DNA from: an uncultured Sulfitobacter sp.
Lineage (GTDB): Bacteria; Pseudomonadota; Alphaproteobacteria; Rhodobacterales; Rhodobacteraceae
Direction of reading: 5' to 3'
Assembly (NCBI RefSeq): GCF_947502895.1
Contig: NZ_CANNBM010000001.1
Span: forward strand, 1,302,001 to 1,366,000
DNA length: 64,000 bases
The number at the start of each line of letters is the position of its first letter. Within the stretch, counting starts at the first letter, position 1. Under the pieces are notes generated by a model. That model was not told the DNA's origin, ran no database searches, and saw nothing but the letters and a program-made list of their open reading frames with translations. This document shows positions 9,501 to 18,131 of the stretch, one piece after another. Both the position numbers and the translations under genes were made by a program.

Positions 9501-9921
9501 CCAGCGGGAACCGCCGCAACAGGGACGCGCAGAACGAGTGAATGGTCTGGATTTTCAAACCACCCGGTGTCTCGATCGCCTGGGCAAACAAGGTGCGTGC
9601 ATCGCGCAACTGCTCGGGGGGGATGTCTTTTAGAACACCGAGGTCACGCAACCCTGCACGCAGGGCGTCATCCTCCATCATCGCCCATTCGCCCAAGCGT
9701 TTGAACAGGCGGTTCTGCATCTCGGAAGCGGCGGCCTTGGTGTAGGTCAGGCACAAAATATGCTGAGGCGCGACTTCATCCAGCAGCAGACGCGCCACAC
9801 GGTCCGTCAGAACGCGGGTTTTCCCTGACCCTGCATTGGCGCTGAGCCACGTAGAAGTATCGGGCCGCGCGGCAGTAATCTGGGCGCGGGTGGCGTCGTT
9901 CCAATTTGGGATACCACTCAT
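6535..9921 (-). CDS. addA: AddA helicase-nuclease (double-strand-break repair)
   Basis: Large subunit of the AddAB (RecBCD-equivalent) enzyme that resects double-strand breaks for RecA loading. 1128 residues from ATG 9921, which overlaps the addB stop by 4 bases; this junction decides the start over an upstream frame extension. UvrD-type motifs: Walker A ANAGSGKTRVL at residues 28-38, DEAQDTSPRQ (motif II), QSIYSFQGADP (motif III), and VMTVHGAKGLEAP (motif V). The C-terminal PD-(D/E)XK nuclease keeps the D-x-K core in ILAVDFKTNR. Confidence 0.96.
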   Translation of the reverse strand: MSGIPNWNDATRAQITAARPDTSTWLSANAGSGKTRVLTDRVARLLLDEVAPQHILCLTYTKAAASEMQNRLFKRLGEWAMMEDDALRAGLRDLGVLKDIPPEQLRDARTLFAQAIETPGGLKIQTIHSFCASLLRRFPLEAGVSPQFKEIEDRAAELLRADILDTMAEGPDAGLVAELAEHYTGDSFASLTQAITGKRELFVNLPSDLNTLFDLPAGFDVTTLPIDVMDAAVARWMPAAIDVFASQSAVTMTRLADALRTIDWANPDFSDFDKLKAVMLTTEFKPRKSFPTKGAQTALGPMLTPFEDLAQRTLEAHELQMRARNVARTGALHSFATAFITRYEAEKQRRGWLDFDDLILRARSLLNDPKVAAWVLYRIDGGIDHILVDEAQDTSPRQWDVIEKLADEFSSGAGAREDNRARTLFVVGDKKQSIYSFQGADPREFDLKRATFQQNLEAAQLSFQNQSLDYSFRSSPAILRAVDRTFNTLPDPRMGDTMTHLAFKDTLPGRVDLWPLVEPTKDEDEPPHWTDPVDRKSQQHHTVILADQIAEQIKHLVEGEHFIPDEADDRSLIRRRITAGDFLILVRGRQTGLFSEIIRACKVAGLPIAGADRLKVGAELAVRDIGALLSFLATPDDGLSLATALRSPLFGWSEQDIFTLAHHRPKKLDLWQSLRTQELQYPDTLAMLHDLRGQVDFLRPYDLIERILTRHDGRRNLLARMGTEAEDGIDALLGQALAYERTEVPSLTGFLEWMQADDLEIKRQIDSASDQIRVMTVHGAKGLEAPIVILPDTGAKTVTIRDEIINLDDVPIWKPNAAEMTTRISARIDALKEADTQESLRLLYVAMTRAEKWLIVAAAGKLPKERTSWYQMTEDALGHLNAVPFIDGPAHGIRHEEPGWNALPVLAIAPNPSKKPTLETVFRTNPPAPMPRRTALSPSDLGGAKALAGDAGMDEEAAKSYGTLVHKLLEHLAPLEEGARLNAATFLLEDTDPVVAQSALRETLAVLDTPDLAHIFATSALAEVAVTADLGDTRLYGIIDRLIVGENTILAVDFKTNRTVPATHTDCPEGLLRQMGAYAHALQAIYPDHRIDTAIIWTHNATLMTLPHEVVTSALQRTGHLDAGGAPS

Positions 9922-12866
9922 GTCAGGTCCTTTGGTGTTGCGGGGTCTGACGCGTCCCACTCGCCAAAGCGGGCAAGGTGATCGTAATCTCCGGCAAAGC
10001 CGTCCTGTTCCATCATTCGGCGTGATGTGAATCCTGTATCGGGGTCCAGATAGGCCGCGATTAGTTTGCGCAGATTGGCGATCACTTCGTGCGGCGGCTC
10101 TTCTTCAAGCGGCGCAGATACCTCTTTGGGTGGATTGCCCAAACCTATAAAGATTGCATCGGATACAGGTGCAGCGCCAACTTTGAGAAATGCACCCTGT
10201 TCCACCATTGCTGCTTCGATCAACAGCTGTTTATCAAAGTGCTTTTGCTGTTTGTCGGTAGGTGGCTTGCCGGTTTTGTAGTCGTATATCTGGACTTCGC
10301 CGCTTTGATTACGGTCAATCCGGTCGGCCACGCCACTGAGGGTGAAGCCCAGTTCAGGTAGCTTCAAGACACCGCGCGCATCTTTTTCGAATGCGATGGG
10401 AGTCGCTTGTGCCATACGCGTGCGCTCGCCTTCGATAAACCAATCGGCCACGCGAGCCAGTTTGGCCAGCCAGATTGTTCGGGCAGCGGGCCAAGGGACC
10501 AGTTCGGTCATTTGCGTTCTGGCAATCTGCATCAATTCGGCACGGTTCAGGGTGTCGGGATGGGCCATGACCGACTTTACAAACACCTCCATCACCGCAT
10601 GCATGACGGTGCCGCGCAATGGCGCGTCAGGGGATTGCACCAAGGGGCGAAGTGCGCGCAGCCGAAGGCATTGACGAGCGTAAATCGCATAAGGATCACG
10701 GATGAGTGTTTTGATCTGCGTGACGGACAGATCACGCGGGCGCGCAGCCAGCGGTGGGCGGGGTGAAGGGCGGACAGCGGATGGCACACGCGCCACGTCT
10801 TCCAATGCGCGCGCTTGCCCCAACCAGTATTCACCACGTGCAACCATGGCTTTCCACGCGGCCACACCACCTTGCTTTGGCAGGCCGCCCATCAGGTTGC
10901 CGAGCCTGTTTACCCAGCGCGAGGGAACGGTTTCCGCGTCTTCAGAGCGTATCGCCCGCGTGATCCAGACTTCGCGCGCGCAAACCGCCTGCTGATAGTC
11001 ATGGGCGGCCAGACCAACCCGCCGTTCAGGCAGTAGCAGTCCTGCATCGTTGCGCATTTTACGGTTTAGCCATGGATCAGGCGGAGGGGCTTCGGGCCAA
11101 GTCCCGTCATTAAGCCCGCCCAAAATCACCAGATCAGCACCTTGGACGCGCGCCTCTAGTGTTCCCCAGATCATGATATCGGGGTGCGGTGCGTCACGGT
11201 CGCGAACCTCGCCAGCGGCCAATAGAGCGCCTACCAGATCGGTATAGTCTGCGCTGGTCAAGGCGGTGCCATGCTCGGCCTGTGTTGCCAGTTCCTGCAT
11301 CACGCGCTCCGCTTCCATCCCCGCCTTTTGCTGCCAAAGCTCGTGATCTGTACTTGCCGAGGGGCCAGCTGCCAGTTGCTCTGCAATATGCAGGTGCTTT
11401 TCGACCCAATGTGCCAGCGGTCGAGTCTCATGATCCTGATGGCCCATAAAGGCCGCTCCTGCCCAAGCGGCCCAGCGGTGCATTGCGTCATCATCAGGAA
11501 CTTCGGCCTGACAGAGCGCGGCAAAACTGTCTGCCTGCGGGTAGGGTAGACCATGCCGCCTGATCGCCAGCTCACTGCGCTGGGTATAAAGGCGGTGCAG
11601 GTTACGATCTTGCGCGCTATGGGTCAGCGGATGTTTGAGCAGGGTCAGCAGTGCCTCGGCATCCAACCGTCGCGACAAAAGGGCTGCCGCATGGCGCAAG
11701 AACCGACCGGGTGGTGAGAGGTGAAGTGGCGTGCCGGCACTGTCGTCGGGCAAAATGTCCCAGCGGGTAAGCGCAGATGTCACGCGGCGGCCCAACATCC
11801 TGTCAGGTGTAATCAGCGCGGCTGTCTGTCCGTCCTCTGCCGCCTTTCGCAATCGCAAAGCGATCGCCAAGGCCTCGGCGCGCGGTGTCTCTGCCAGCAC
11901 CAGCGTCATGTCCTTGGTCGCGTCTTCCAGATCGGGGAGCCGCGGCCCCTCTATGCGCCACGCATCGGTGACGGGCGCTGGGCGCAGAGAAAGGGATACA
12001 AGCCTGTTGCGCTGGGGGGATGGCGGTCTGCAGTCGTGCCAGCTTGTAACAGAATTGGGAGTCTCGCCCAAACCCTTCATGAGGTGGTAAAAGCGATATT
12101 GTGGATGATCTTCCGATATCAATGGATCATCAAGCGCGGCCCAGACATTCGCGGGCAAGTCAAAATCAAATCCGGGCAATACCAATGCACCTTGGGGCAA
12201 CCGCGCCACGGCCTGCATGAGCATCATTGTTGTCCCGCGCGATCCGGTAGAGCCTGCAACAATGACAGGATGAGTTGGCGGTTGATCAGCCCATAACGCG
12301 GCGATGGCGCTGACATGGGCGCGCTGTCGTGCTTCTTTGTCGGGTTTTGCTTCTGTCAGGGATAGGTAGGTCTGCACAATACCAAGGAAAACCTTGGCGC
12401 GTTCCCAATGGCCCGACTGGTCGGTCACATCAAGGTTTGCGACGTCTTCGGGGCTGACACCTTCGCCATGCATCTCGTCGATAAGTGCGGCGAGACTATC
12501 TGCCAAATCATAGAGAGAGGCGCGCGAGGCCAGATCGGGTGATTTTTCCAGCAGCGCCGAGATGAGTCCGATCAATTCCAGCCGTCGCCGCAGGGCAGGG
12601 ACACCATGGGGCATGGCAACACCGGGGGCCAAGGTTTCCAGATCGGTAATCAGACGGATGCGGGGGAGCAGAAGCGCAGGCCCCTCTTCAAATAGTGTGC
12701 GCAGGCGCCGCGCCATGCGCTGGGTGTTAACCAGCAGTTCAACACGGGCCAATGCCTCGGGCGGCTGACCTTCAAAACGCTTCATAAGGCCGGCAAAAAG
12801 CATCTGTGGGAAATCAACCCCTGCAGGAAGGCCGAATACGCGCGGGGAATCCTGACGCTCAAACAT
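9918..12866 (-). CDS. addB: AddB nuclease subunit (double-strand-break repair)
   Basis: Partner of AddA: degenerate helicase fold in the N-terminal two-thirds and a C-terminal RecB-type nuclease. 982 residues from ATG 12866 (MFERQDSPRVFGLPAGVDFP), which overlaps the murU stop by 8 bases. The nuclease core is GVADRIDRN followed by VQIYDYKTGKPPTDKQ, with the D-x-K catalytic pair. No intact Walker A is evident, consistent with the alphaproteobacterial AddB type. The ribosome site is weak, so translation probably depends on coupling to murU. Confidence 0.94.
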   Translation of the reverse strand: MFERQDSPRVFGLPAGVDFPQMLFAGLMKRFEGQPPEALARVELLVNTQRMARRLRTLFEEGPALLLPRIRLITDLETLAPGVAMPHGVPALRRRLELIGLISALLEKSPDLASRASLYDLADSLAALIDEMHGEGVSPEDVANLDVTDQSGHWERAKVFLGIVQTYLSLTEAKPDKEARQRAHVSAIAALWADQPPTHPVIVAGSTGSRGTTMMLMQAVARLPQGALVLPGFDFDLPANVWAALDDPLISEDHPQYRFYHLMKGLGETPNSVTSWHDCRPPSPQRNRLVSLSLRPAPVTDAWRIEGPRLPDLEDATKDMTLVLAETPRAEALAIALRLRKAAEDGQTAALITPDRMLGRRVTSALTRWDILPDDSAGTPLHLSPPGRFLRHAAALLSRRLDAEALLTLLKHPLTHSAQDRNLHRLYTQRSELAIRRHGLPYPQADSFAALCQAEVPDDDAMHRWAAWAGAAFMGHQDHETRPLAHWVEKHLHIAEQLAAGPSASTDHELWQQKAGMEAERVMQELATQAEHGTALTSADYTDLVGALLAAGEVRDRDAPHPDIMIWGTLEARVQGADLVILGGLNDGTWPEAPPPDPWLNRKMRNDAGLLLPERRVGLAAHDYQQAVCAREVWITRAIRSEDAETVPSRWVNRLGNLMGGLPKQGGVAAWKAMVARGEYWLGQARALEDVARVPSAVRPSPRPPLAARPRDLSVTQIKTLIRDPYAIYARQCLRLRALRPLVQSPDAPLRGTVMHAVMEVFVKSVMAHPDTLNRAELMQIARTQMTELVPWPAARTIWLAKLARVADWFIEGERTRMAQATPIAFEKDARGVLKLPELGFTLSGVADRIDRNQSGEVQIYDYKTGKPPTDKQQKHFDKQLLIEAAMVEQGAFLKVGAAPVSDAIFIGLGNPPKEVSAPLEEEPPHEVIANLRKLIAAYLDPDTGFTSRRMMEQDGFAGDYDHLARFGEWDASDPATPKDLT

Positions 12867-13539
12867 TGGAGGCCAACAGTTTTTCAGCCGTTTCAACGCC
12901 GTCGGGGTGGCCAACGTCACACCATCTCCCGTCATAAGACAGCCCAAACAATGTGCCACGCTTCAGCATTTGGTCCCACACCAGATTAAGCGAAAAGGCG
13001 GGCTCGGGAATATCGGATAAAAGATCGGTTTTGATAATCTGAACCCCACCGTAAACGAGACCGGCACCACGGCTTAGTCTCCCCGTTTCATCGATTGTGA
13101 AATCACCTGCACCGTTATGCTCCAGTGCTTGTGCAGGCGGGATGCCCATCAGCAGTGCGTCCATATGATTTGGATTCCAAGCGGCGATCAGTGCGCGCAG
13201 GGGATTTGACCCGCGCCAGATAGCATCCGTATTCATCGTTATTACAGCACCGTCACCCAGCAGCGGCAGCGCATTACGCAACCCGCCGCCCGTCTCCAGA
13301 ATGTCGGGGGTTTCTACAACAGTTTTCACCCCCAGAGGGTGCAGATGCCCCTGCAGCATTTCCGCGCGGTAGTGCAAGTTTGCGACGATCTGAGGCGGCT
13401 CAACCTCGCGCGCCAGATCAAGCGTATGGTCGATCAAAGCGCGGCCTGCGACCTGAACCAAGGGTTTTGGTCGATCCGTTGTCAGATGTTTCATCCGCGT
13501 GCCAAAACCCGCAGCAAAAAGGAGGACTGAAAAGCTCAT
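12859..13539 (-). CDS. murU: MurU-like N-acetylmuramate-1-phosphate uridylyltransferase
   Basis: Sugar nucleotidyltransferase, 226 residues. The N-terminus LLFAAGFGTRMKHLT and DRPKPLVQVAGR form the nucleotide-binding loop of the family; MNTDAIW holds the metal-binding Asp. Start ATG 13539 overlaps the amgK stop by 4 bases. In Pseudomonas, AmgK phosphorylates MurNAc and MurU converts it to UDP-MurNAc, bypassing de novo synthesis and fosfomycin action. The adjacent kinase supports that reading over generic glucose-1-phosphate thymidylyltransferase. Confidence 0.85.
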   Translation of the reverse strand: MSFSVLLFAAGFGTRMKHLTTDRPKPLVQVAGRALIDHTLDLAREVEPPQIVANLHYRAEMLQGHLHPLGVKTVVETPDILETGGGLRNALPLLGDGAVITMNTDAIWRGSNPLRALIAAWNPNHMDALLMGIPPAQALEHNGAGDFTIDETGRLSRGAGLVYGGVQIIKTDLLSDIPEPAFSLNLVWDQMLKRGTLFGLSYDGRWCDVGHPDGVETAEKLLASNV

Positions 13540-14546
13540 GCAGCGCATTTCGATTTGAGGAGGGTAAGGTTTTCGTCGGTCGGAAATGGCAGGGTGGTGC
13601 GGATGTGGTCGGCGATCGGTGCAAGGGCAGGGTGTGCAAGATTACGTTCTACAAACTCCCAGACACGGGGGATCAGATCGACATATCGCGGCTTGCCCAT
13701 TTCAATACACAGCTTTGCAAATGCGCCTACGATCCGCAGATTCCGCTGTACGCCAAGGATTGCATAAGCCGCGCGGAAGGCAATTTCGTCTTGTGGGTTT
13801 TGCGCGAGATATCGGGCGATCATCGCTTTCTCAATATCAAGCGGCACATCGCGCCGTGCGTCCTGAAGGATCGAGACAAGGTCGTAGGCCGGATGCCCAG
13901 ACATCGCATCTTGGAAGTCCAGCAATCCGACACGCGCGGCACCTTGCCGGTCTGGCAGCCACAACAAATTTTCAGCATGGTAGTCACGCTGAATAAGGAC
14001 CTGTGGCGCATGTGAAAGTGGTGCAAGGAGTTCTGCCATCAGAGATTCAAATTTTGTCTGTTCGGGAGTATCTTTTGCGCCGGTCAGACCGAATAGATAC
14101 CATTCGTATGCCCGTGCAGCGAACGACGTCATCGTCTCTGTGTCATACGGCTGCAACTCTGGCAGGTGTGCTGCGTGTAGTTCTGTCAGAACATCGATAG
14201 ACGCTTCATACAGCGGGCGTTCTAATGCGGGATCGCGTGCAATGACCTGTTTGAACAGATCATCACCAAGGTCCTCGATCAGCAAAAAACCCTGTGCAAC
14301 GTCACGTGCAATGATCTTTGGCGCGCTGAGGCCGATTTTGCGCAAATGCTCTGCTATGGTGATAAAAGGGCGCACATCTTCGCCCTTGTCTGCGGGCGCG
14401 TCCATGAGGATCACAGTGTCGTTTCCGCCACGGCTCAGCCGTTCGTATCTGCGGTTTGATGCATCCCCGGCGATCACGGTACGTTCAGCCGCAGACCAGC
14501 CAGTAAATTGAATGAATGTGTTCAGAAGATCAGTGCGTTCGGTCAT
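13536..14546 (-). CDS. amgK: AmgK-like aminoglycoside-fold kinase (MurNAc/GlcNAc kinase)
   Basis: 336 residues from ATG 14546, which overlaps the tsaE stop (ATGA). Kinase features: QRDYHAENLLW, the catalytic loop of the aminoglycoside phosphotransferase fold, and GLLDFQDAMSGHPAYDL, the metal-binding loop. The N-terminal FTGWSAAERTVIAGDASNRR segment is typical of the tsaE-linked AmgK family. Role by homology: ATP-dependent anomeric phosphorylation of MurNAc and GlcNAc released during cell-wall turnover, feeding MurU. Confidence 0.87.
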   Translation of the reverse strand: MTERTDLLNTFIQFTGWSAAERTVIAGDASNRRYERLSRGGNDTVILMDAPADKGEDVRPFITIAEHLRKIGLSAPKIIARDVAQGFLLIEDLGDDLFKQVIARDPALERPLYEASIDVLTELHAAHLPELQPYDTETMTSFAARAYEWYLFGLTGAKDTPEQTKFESLMAELLAPLSHAPQVLIQRDYHAENLLWLPDRQGAARVGLLDFQDAMSGHPAYDLVSILQDARRDVPLDIEKAMIARYLAQNPQDEIAFRAAYAILGVQRNLRIVGAFAKLCIEMGKPRYVDLIPRVWEFVERNLAHPALAPIADHIRTTLPFPTDENLTLLKSKCAA

Positions 14547-15010
14547 GAAATCCAGCTTGTTCGTTGTGCGTCCCACTTGGGATGCGACCAATTGGCCGTG
14601 AGAATACGTTGCTCTTCAACATCTGTCGCAGTGAGGGTGATGTCCAGCGCATCATGGGGCCGAAGCGTTGCCAATCTGTCAGGCCATTCGATCAGGCAAA
14701 CAGCCGTTTCCATTGCCTCGGTCAGTCCCAGCTCCTCTATTTCAGAGGCATCCGAGAGGCGGTAGAGGTCAGCGTGCCAAATCTCGGTATCTGCGTTGAC
14801 CTCATAGACCTGAACCAAAGTAAAAGTCGGGGATGGGACGTCTTCCGGCAGTGCGAGGCGTGATTGGATCAATGCGCGGGCGAAATGTGTTTTTCCTGCG
14901 CCAACATCGCCACTGAGCAAGATGCAATCCCCTGCTGACAGCCCACGACCTATCGCGGTGGCAAGCTGTGCTGTTGCTTCTGGAGAGTTCAGAGTAATTT
15001 TCAGTTCCAT
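14543..15010 (-). CDS. tsaE: TsaE, t6A-biosynthesis ATPase
   Basis: P-loop ATPase that works with TsaB, TsaC and TsaD to make N6-threonylcarbamoyl-adenosine at tRNA position 37. 155 residues, normal length. Walker A is LLSGDVGAGKTHFAR (residues 32-46); PSPTFTLVQVY and WHADLYRL are the family hallmarks. First gene of the coupled chain tsaE-amgK-murU-addB-addA. The partner tsaD lies in the same window at 25.7-26.7 kb on the same strand but in another operon. Confidence 0.95.
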   Translation of the reverse strand: MELKITLNSPEATAQLATAIGRGLSAGDCILLSGDVGAGKTHFARALIQSRLALPEDVPSPTFTLVQVYEVNADTEIWHADLYRLSDASEIEELGLTEAMETAVCLIEWPDRLATLRPHDALDITLTATDVEEQRILTANWSHPKWDAQRTSWIS

Positions 15011-15049
15011 AGCTGCAAACTAGCTGTGCTCAACGCAGCTTGAAAGGCC

Positions 15050-16555
15050 TCAACTGTTGTTAGAGCTATAGTTTACTGCGGGCGCTTCAGATGCTTGTGG
15101 TTTATCTTGACGTGTGAACCGTACGACTGTGGCACCCGAAGCAATGGGCACGATTTTGCAGCTCATCGGCAACTGCCCTTTGATACTGACAGGCATTTGC
15201 CATTCTTGACGGTCATCAATCGACATGACTGACTCTTGCAGATCCTGCCAAAGTGGGTTGGGGCTCGATTTTCCTTTCCACAGCTTGATTGCATCCACGA
15301 TCGTCACGTCTGCAAAGCTGGTGTTGAACTCAAAACCCCACAACAGATCATAGGCCTTATTCGAGAACGTCAGAATGCCCGCCTGCGAGAATACGGCAAG
15401 CGCGTCTTCAAATGTGTCCGCAAGGCTTTGGCCCAGCTCCAGCTCGGCGCGGAACGTCCGCGTGAGTGATATCTCGGCGCTGATATCTTCAATCAGAAAC
15501 GCGATGGCTCCGTCAGGATGGGGCCGCCCTTTGACGCTGTAGGTCTGACCCGTCTCCAGCGTCCAAACTTCCTCGAATTTCCCGATTTCCGCCTCGCTCA
15601 CCAAAGAAGCCATGCGGTGACGCCATGTGCTGTAGTTCTTTGGCTCTGGCATACGCCTGTTCTCACGCAATGCATCAAAGAACGAATCCAGCGTGGGGCG
15701 GGGGCTCAGGAAGGAAACTGATAGACCCGTCAAATCAATCAGAGCTGGATTGAATAGCGCAAGCTGGCGGTCACGGTTAAATATCGCCAGCCCGATTGAG
15801 AGGTGTGCAAATGTCTTTGTAAGTGTCTGCACAAAATCGCGCTGTGCGTCTTCCGCTTTGATCAGTGCATTTAGGGAGGTTGCTTCGAATATAATGCCAT
15901 CGGGTAGGGGAGTGCAGGCAATGTCGAACCATTGCGGCACATCGGTGTCCGTCACCTCAAGCCTGATCCTGTCGGTTGTCGGCTTGTCCGCAAGCATAGG
16001 AATATCAAAGATCGGCTTTTCGGGGTTGAATGTACCTTTTGGCAACCGAGAACCAAGCTTTCGGTACGCTGCATTGTACCACGTCACATTACCGGAAACA
16101 CCCGTTTTCCATGCTGGATGCGCGGCGTGGACGCTCAATTGCCGCAAGGTGTCTAGCTCTGCCAGATCGGATGCATTCTGTTCTGCATATTGCCTTCTCT
16201 CGAATATCAAAGAGGTGCTTTCGGCGCGCCAGATAATGCGGATCTGGTGGAACTGGCTGCAATCGCCGACCACGGTTGTTTCGGGGTGAGGGCCTTCGTG
16301 TGGCTCGGTTGGAAATGTTGGAAAGCTTTGGTGCAGAATATCGTACAAATCTTGCCAATTATGCGATCCGATCGCAATTGGCAGCAACGCAAGTGCGCTG
16401 TCGCTGGCGTGCTCCACCAAACCGTTTTTGAACAGAATTTCTGTATCATGCCGTGGCGCGACAAATGTATTTTTGCCAGCGGGCCGTAAAGCCCAGCACA
16501 CACTAAGCGCGATTGTTGGAAGGGCAACAGCCAGAACCAGCACTAAATCGCTCAA
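15050..16555 (-). CDS. PAS-domain protein without a kinase domain
   Basis: About 501 residues. One N-terminal membrane anchor (residues 3-22), then at least two PAS-like stretches (around 140-250 and 250-370: VSGNVTWYNAAYRKLG, GLAIFNRDRQLALFNPAL) and a third near 380-440. No H-box or ATPase motifs follow; the protein stops after a short FTRQDK tail. The start appears to be TTG 16555, with AAGG five bases upstream. It lies downstream of regB on the same strand, about 80 bases away. Function unknown; an accessory redox or ligand sensor is a guess from context. Confidence 0.75.
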   Translation of the reverse strand: MSDLVLVLAVALPTIALSVCWALRPAGKNTFVAPRHDTEILFKNGLVEHASDSALALLPIAIGSHNWQDLYDILHQSFPTFPTEPHEGPHPETTVVGDCSQFHQIRIIWRAESTSLIFERRQYAEQNASDLAELDTLRQLSVHAAHPAWKTGVSGNVTWYNAAYRKLGSRLPKGTFNPEKPIFDIPMLADKPTTDRIRLEVTDTDVPQWFDIACTPLPDGIIFEATSLNALIKAEDAQRDFVQTLTKTFAHLSIGLAIFNRDRQLALFNPALIDLTGLSVSFLSPRPTLDSFFDALRENRRMPEPKNYSTWRHRMASLVSEAEIGKFEEVWTLETGQTYSVKGRPHPDGAIAFLIEDISAEISLTRTFRAELELGQSLADTFEDALAVFSQAGILTFSNKAYDLLWGFEFNTSFADVTIVDAIKLWKGKSSPNPLWQDLQESVMSIDDRQEWQMPVSIKGQLPMSCKIVPIASGATVVRFTRQDKPQASEAPAVNYSSNNS

Positions 16556-16637
16556 AACACCTTACTCCACCTACTTGTCACGCTTCATTTACCAATGGGT
16601 AGGTTTTATTAACAAAGGGTTAACGCCTGACATCGAG

Positions 16638-18029
16638 TCATACTTCGGCAAAGCGGGTGTTGCGTCCGATAGACACTGCGTTTTCGCCCGTTTTGGCATC
16701 AATCTTGCTACGTGGCCATCGAACTTCGATGACAGCGCCCACTTGCTGGCTGTGTTGGCTGGCCTCATCTGCGCCATTGGCAAACCGGATCGTTGCGCCT
16801 GACCGCTCCAGCAGTGTTTTGGCGATGAACAAGCCTAATCCCATGCCTTCGTATTCTGGGCGGGATGTGTCGCGCTGACGCGTCCTGCGTCTGCCCATAA
16901 ACGGATCGCCCAACCGCCCCAGAAGTTGGGGGGGAAAGCCACCGCCGTCATCCAGTATTCGCACGGTGATTGTCTCGTCAGTCCAGCGGGTTTCGATCCA
17001 AACGGTATTTTCTGCAAAATCCACCGCATTTTGGATGAGGTTGCGCAGGCCGTGAATGATCTCGGGCATGCGCAGGATTGCGGGCTGGGCGCCGTGCATA
17101 TCCACTGCTTCGTTCAGATTTATAATCACATCCTTGCCGCGACCCCTGTGTGGCTCCGCAGCGTTTTCAATGACAGTGATCAAAGGTGCTTGGCGCATTT
17201 GGAGGTCGTCTTTGCCTGCGCGTCCCATGTCCCGCAGGATGTCGCGGCAGCGGTCGGTCTGCTGTACGATCAGTTCGGCATCCTCTCGCAGATCGGGCTG
17301 GTCGCCTAGCTCATGAACCAATTCGGCGCTTGCCAGTTTGATGGTCGCAAGCGGGGTACCCAATTCATGCGCAGCGGCTGCGACAACGCCGCCCAGATCA
17401 GTCAGCTTTTGTTCGCGGGCAAGTGCCATCTGCGTGGCGGCCAATGCATCTGACATAAGATGGATTTCTGAAGTCACGCGGCGTGAATAAGCAGAGGTGA
17501 ATACCACGGCAATAATCAACGCGATCCAATGGCCAAAAATGAATAACTCGGGGATTTTCAGCACTTCACCCGTCTGCGTGCGCAGGGGTATGTTAAAGAA
17601 TGCCATAAATGTCACGCTGAGAATTGCCATGACGCACAAAAGAAGGGTCGACCGGATGCTTAATGCGGTTGCCGAAATCGTCACAGGTCCAAGCAATAGC
17701 AATGTGAACGGGTTGTTCAGCCCACCGGTAAGAAACAAAAGAAAGCTAAGCTGTATCAGGTCGAACATAACCATCGCCAGATTTTGCCGCTCGGACATCC
17801 GTTTGTTTTCCGGGAAAACGAAGGAGGCGATCAAATTGCCGATCACCGACACGCCGATAGCAAAATAGCACCATCCCAGCTCTAGCTGGATACCAAAGAG
17901 AAATGGCGTGGCTGTTACGGCTACAAACTGTCCGCCAATCGCAAACCAGCGCAACAAAATCATTGTGCGCAGGCGAATCCAGTTGGCCCTTTTTCGCTCG
18001 CCCAGAGGACGTATCGTTGACTGCGGCAT
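16638..18029 (-). CDS. regB: RegB/PrrB redox-sensing histidine kinase
   Basis: Membrane sensor kinase that phosphorylates RegA in response to aerobic quinone-pool and electron-transport state. 463 residues from ATG 18029, chosen because GGAG sits seven bases upstream; a 20-residue in-frame extension has no ribosome site. Six hydrophobic segments span residues 23-180, with the ubiquinone-linked GGLNNPF at 102-108. The H-box is AAAHELGTPLATI (His221) and the redox-active Cys lies in TDRCRDIL (Cys261). N, G1 and G2 boxes follow (NLIQNAVDFA, DDGGGFP, GMGLGLFIAK). Diverges from senC-regA. Confidence 0.95.
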   Translation of the reverse strand: MPQSTIRPLGERKRANWIRLRTMILLRWFAIGGQFVAVTATPFLFGIQLELGWCYFAIGVSVIGNLIASFVFPENKRMSERQNLAMVMFDLIQLSFLLFLTGGLNNPFTLLLLGPVTISATALSIRSTLLLCVMAILSVTFMAFFNIPLRTQTGEVLKIPELFIFGHWIALIIAVVFTSAYSRRVTSEIHLMSDALAATQMALAREQKLTDLGGVVAAAAHELGTPLATIKLASAELVHELGDQPDLREDAELIVQQTDRCRDILRDMGRAGKDDLQMRQAPLITVIENAAEPHRGRGKDVIINLNEAVDMHGAQPAILRMPEIIHGLRNLIQNAVDFAENTVWIETRWTDETITVRILDDGGGFPPQLLGRLGDPFMGRRRTRQRDTSRPEYEGMGLGLFIAKTLLERSGATIRFANGADEASQHSQQVGAVIEVRWPRSKIDAKTGENAVSIGRNTRFAEV

Positions 18030-18102
18030 CTTGCTGCTCCACTCAAATGTGACTTGCATTGTAGTGCACCTAGCGTAGGTCTGTGACAATTCACGATCAA
18101 CC

Positions 18103-18118
18103 GCGCGTGATGACGCGC
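18103..18118. promoter_or_regulatory. Inverted repeat in the regB/senC divergent promoter region
   Basis: GCGCGT-GATG-ACGCGC, a perfect 6-bp inverted repeat just ahead of the senC ribosome site. It partly resembles the GC-rich, G-N-C-G-C half-sites described for RegA/PrrA targets, so autoregulation is possible; it may equally be an mRNA hairpin. Confidence 0.35.
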
Positions 18119-18131
18119 CAAAGGAGTAATC

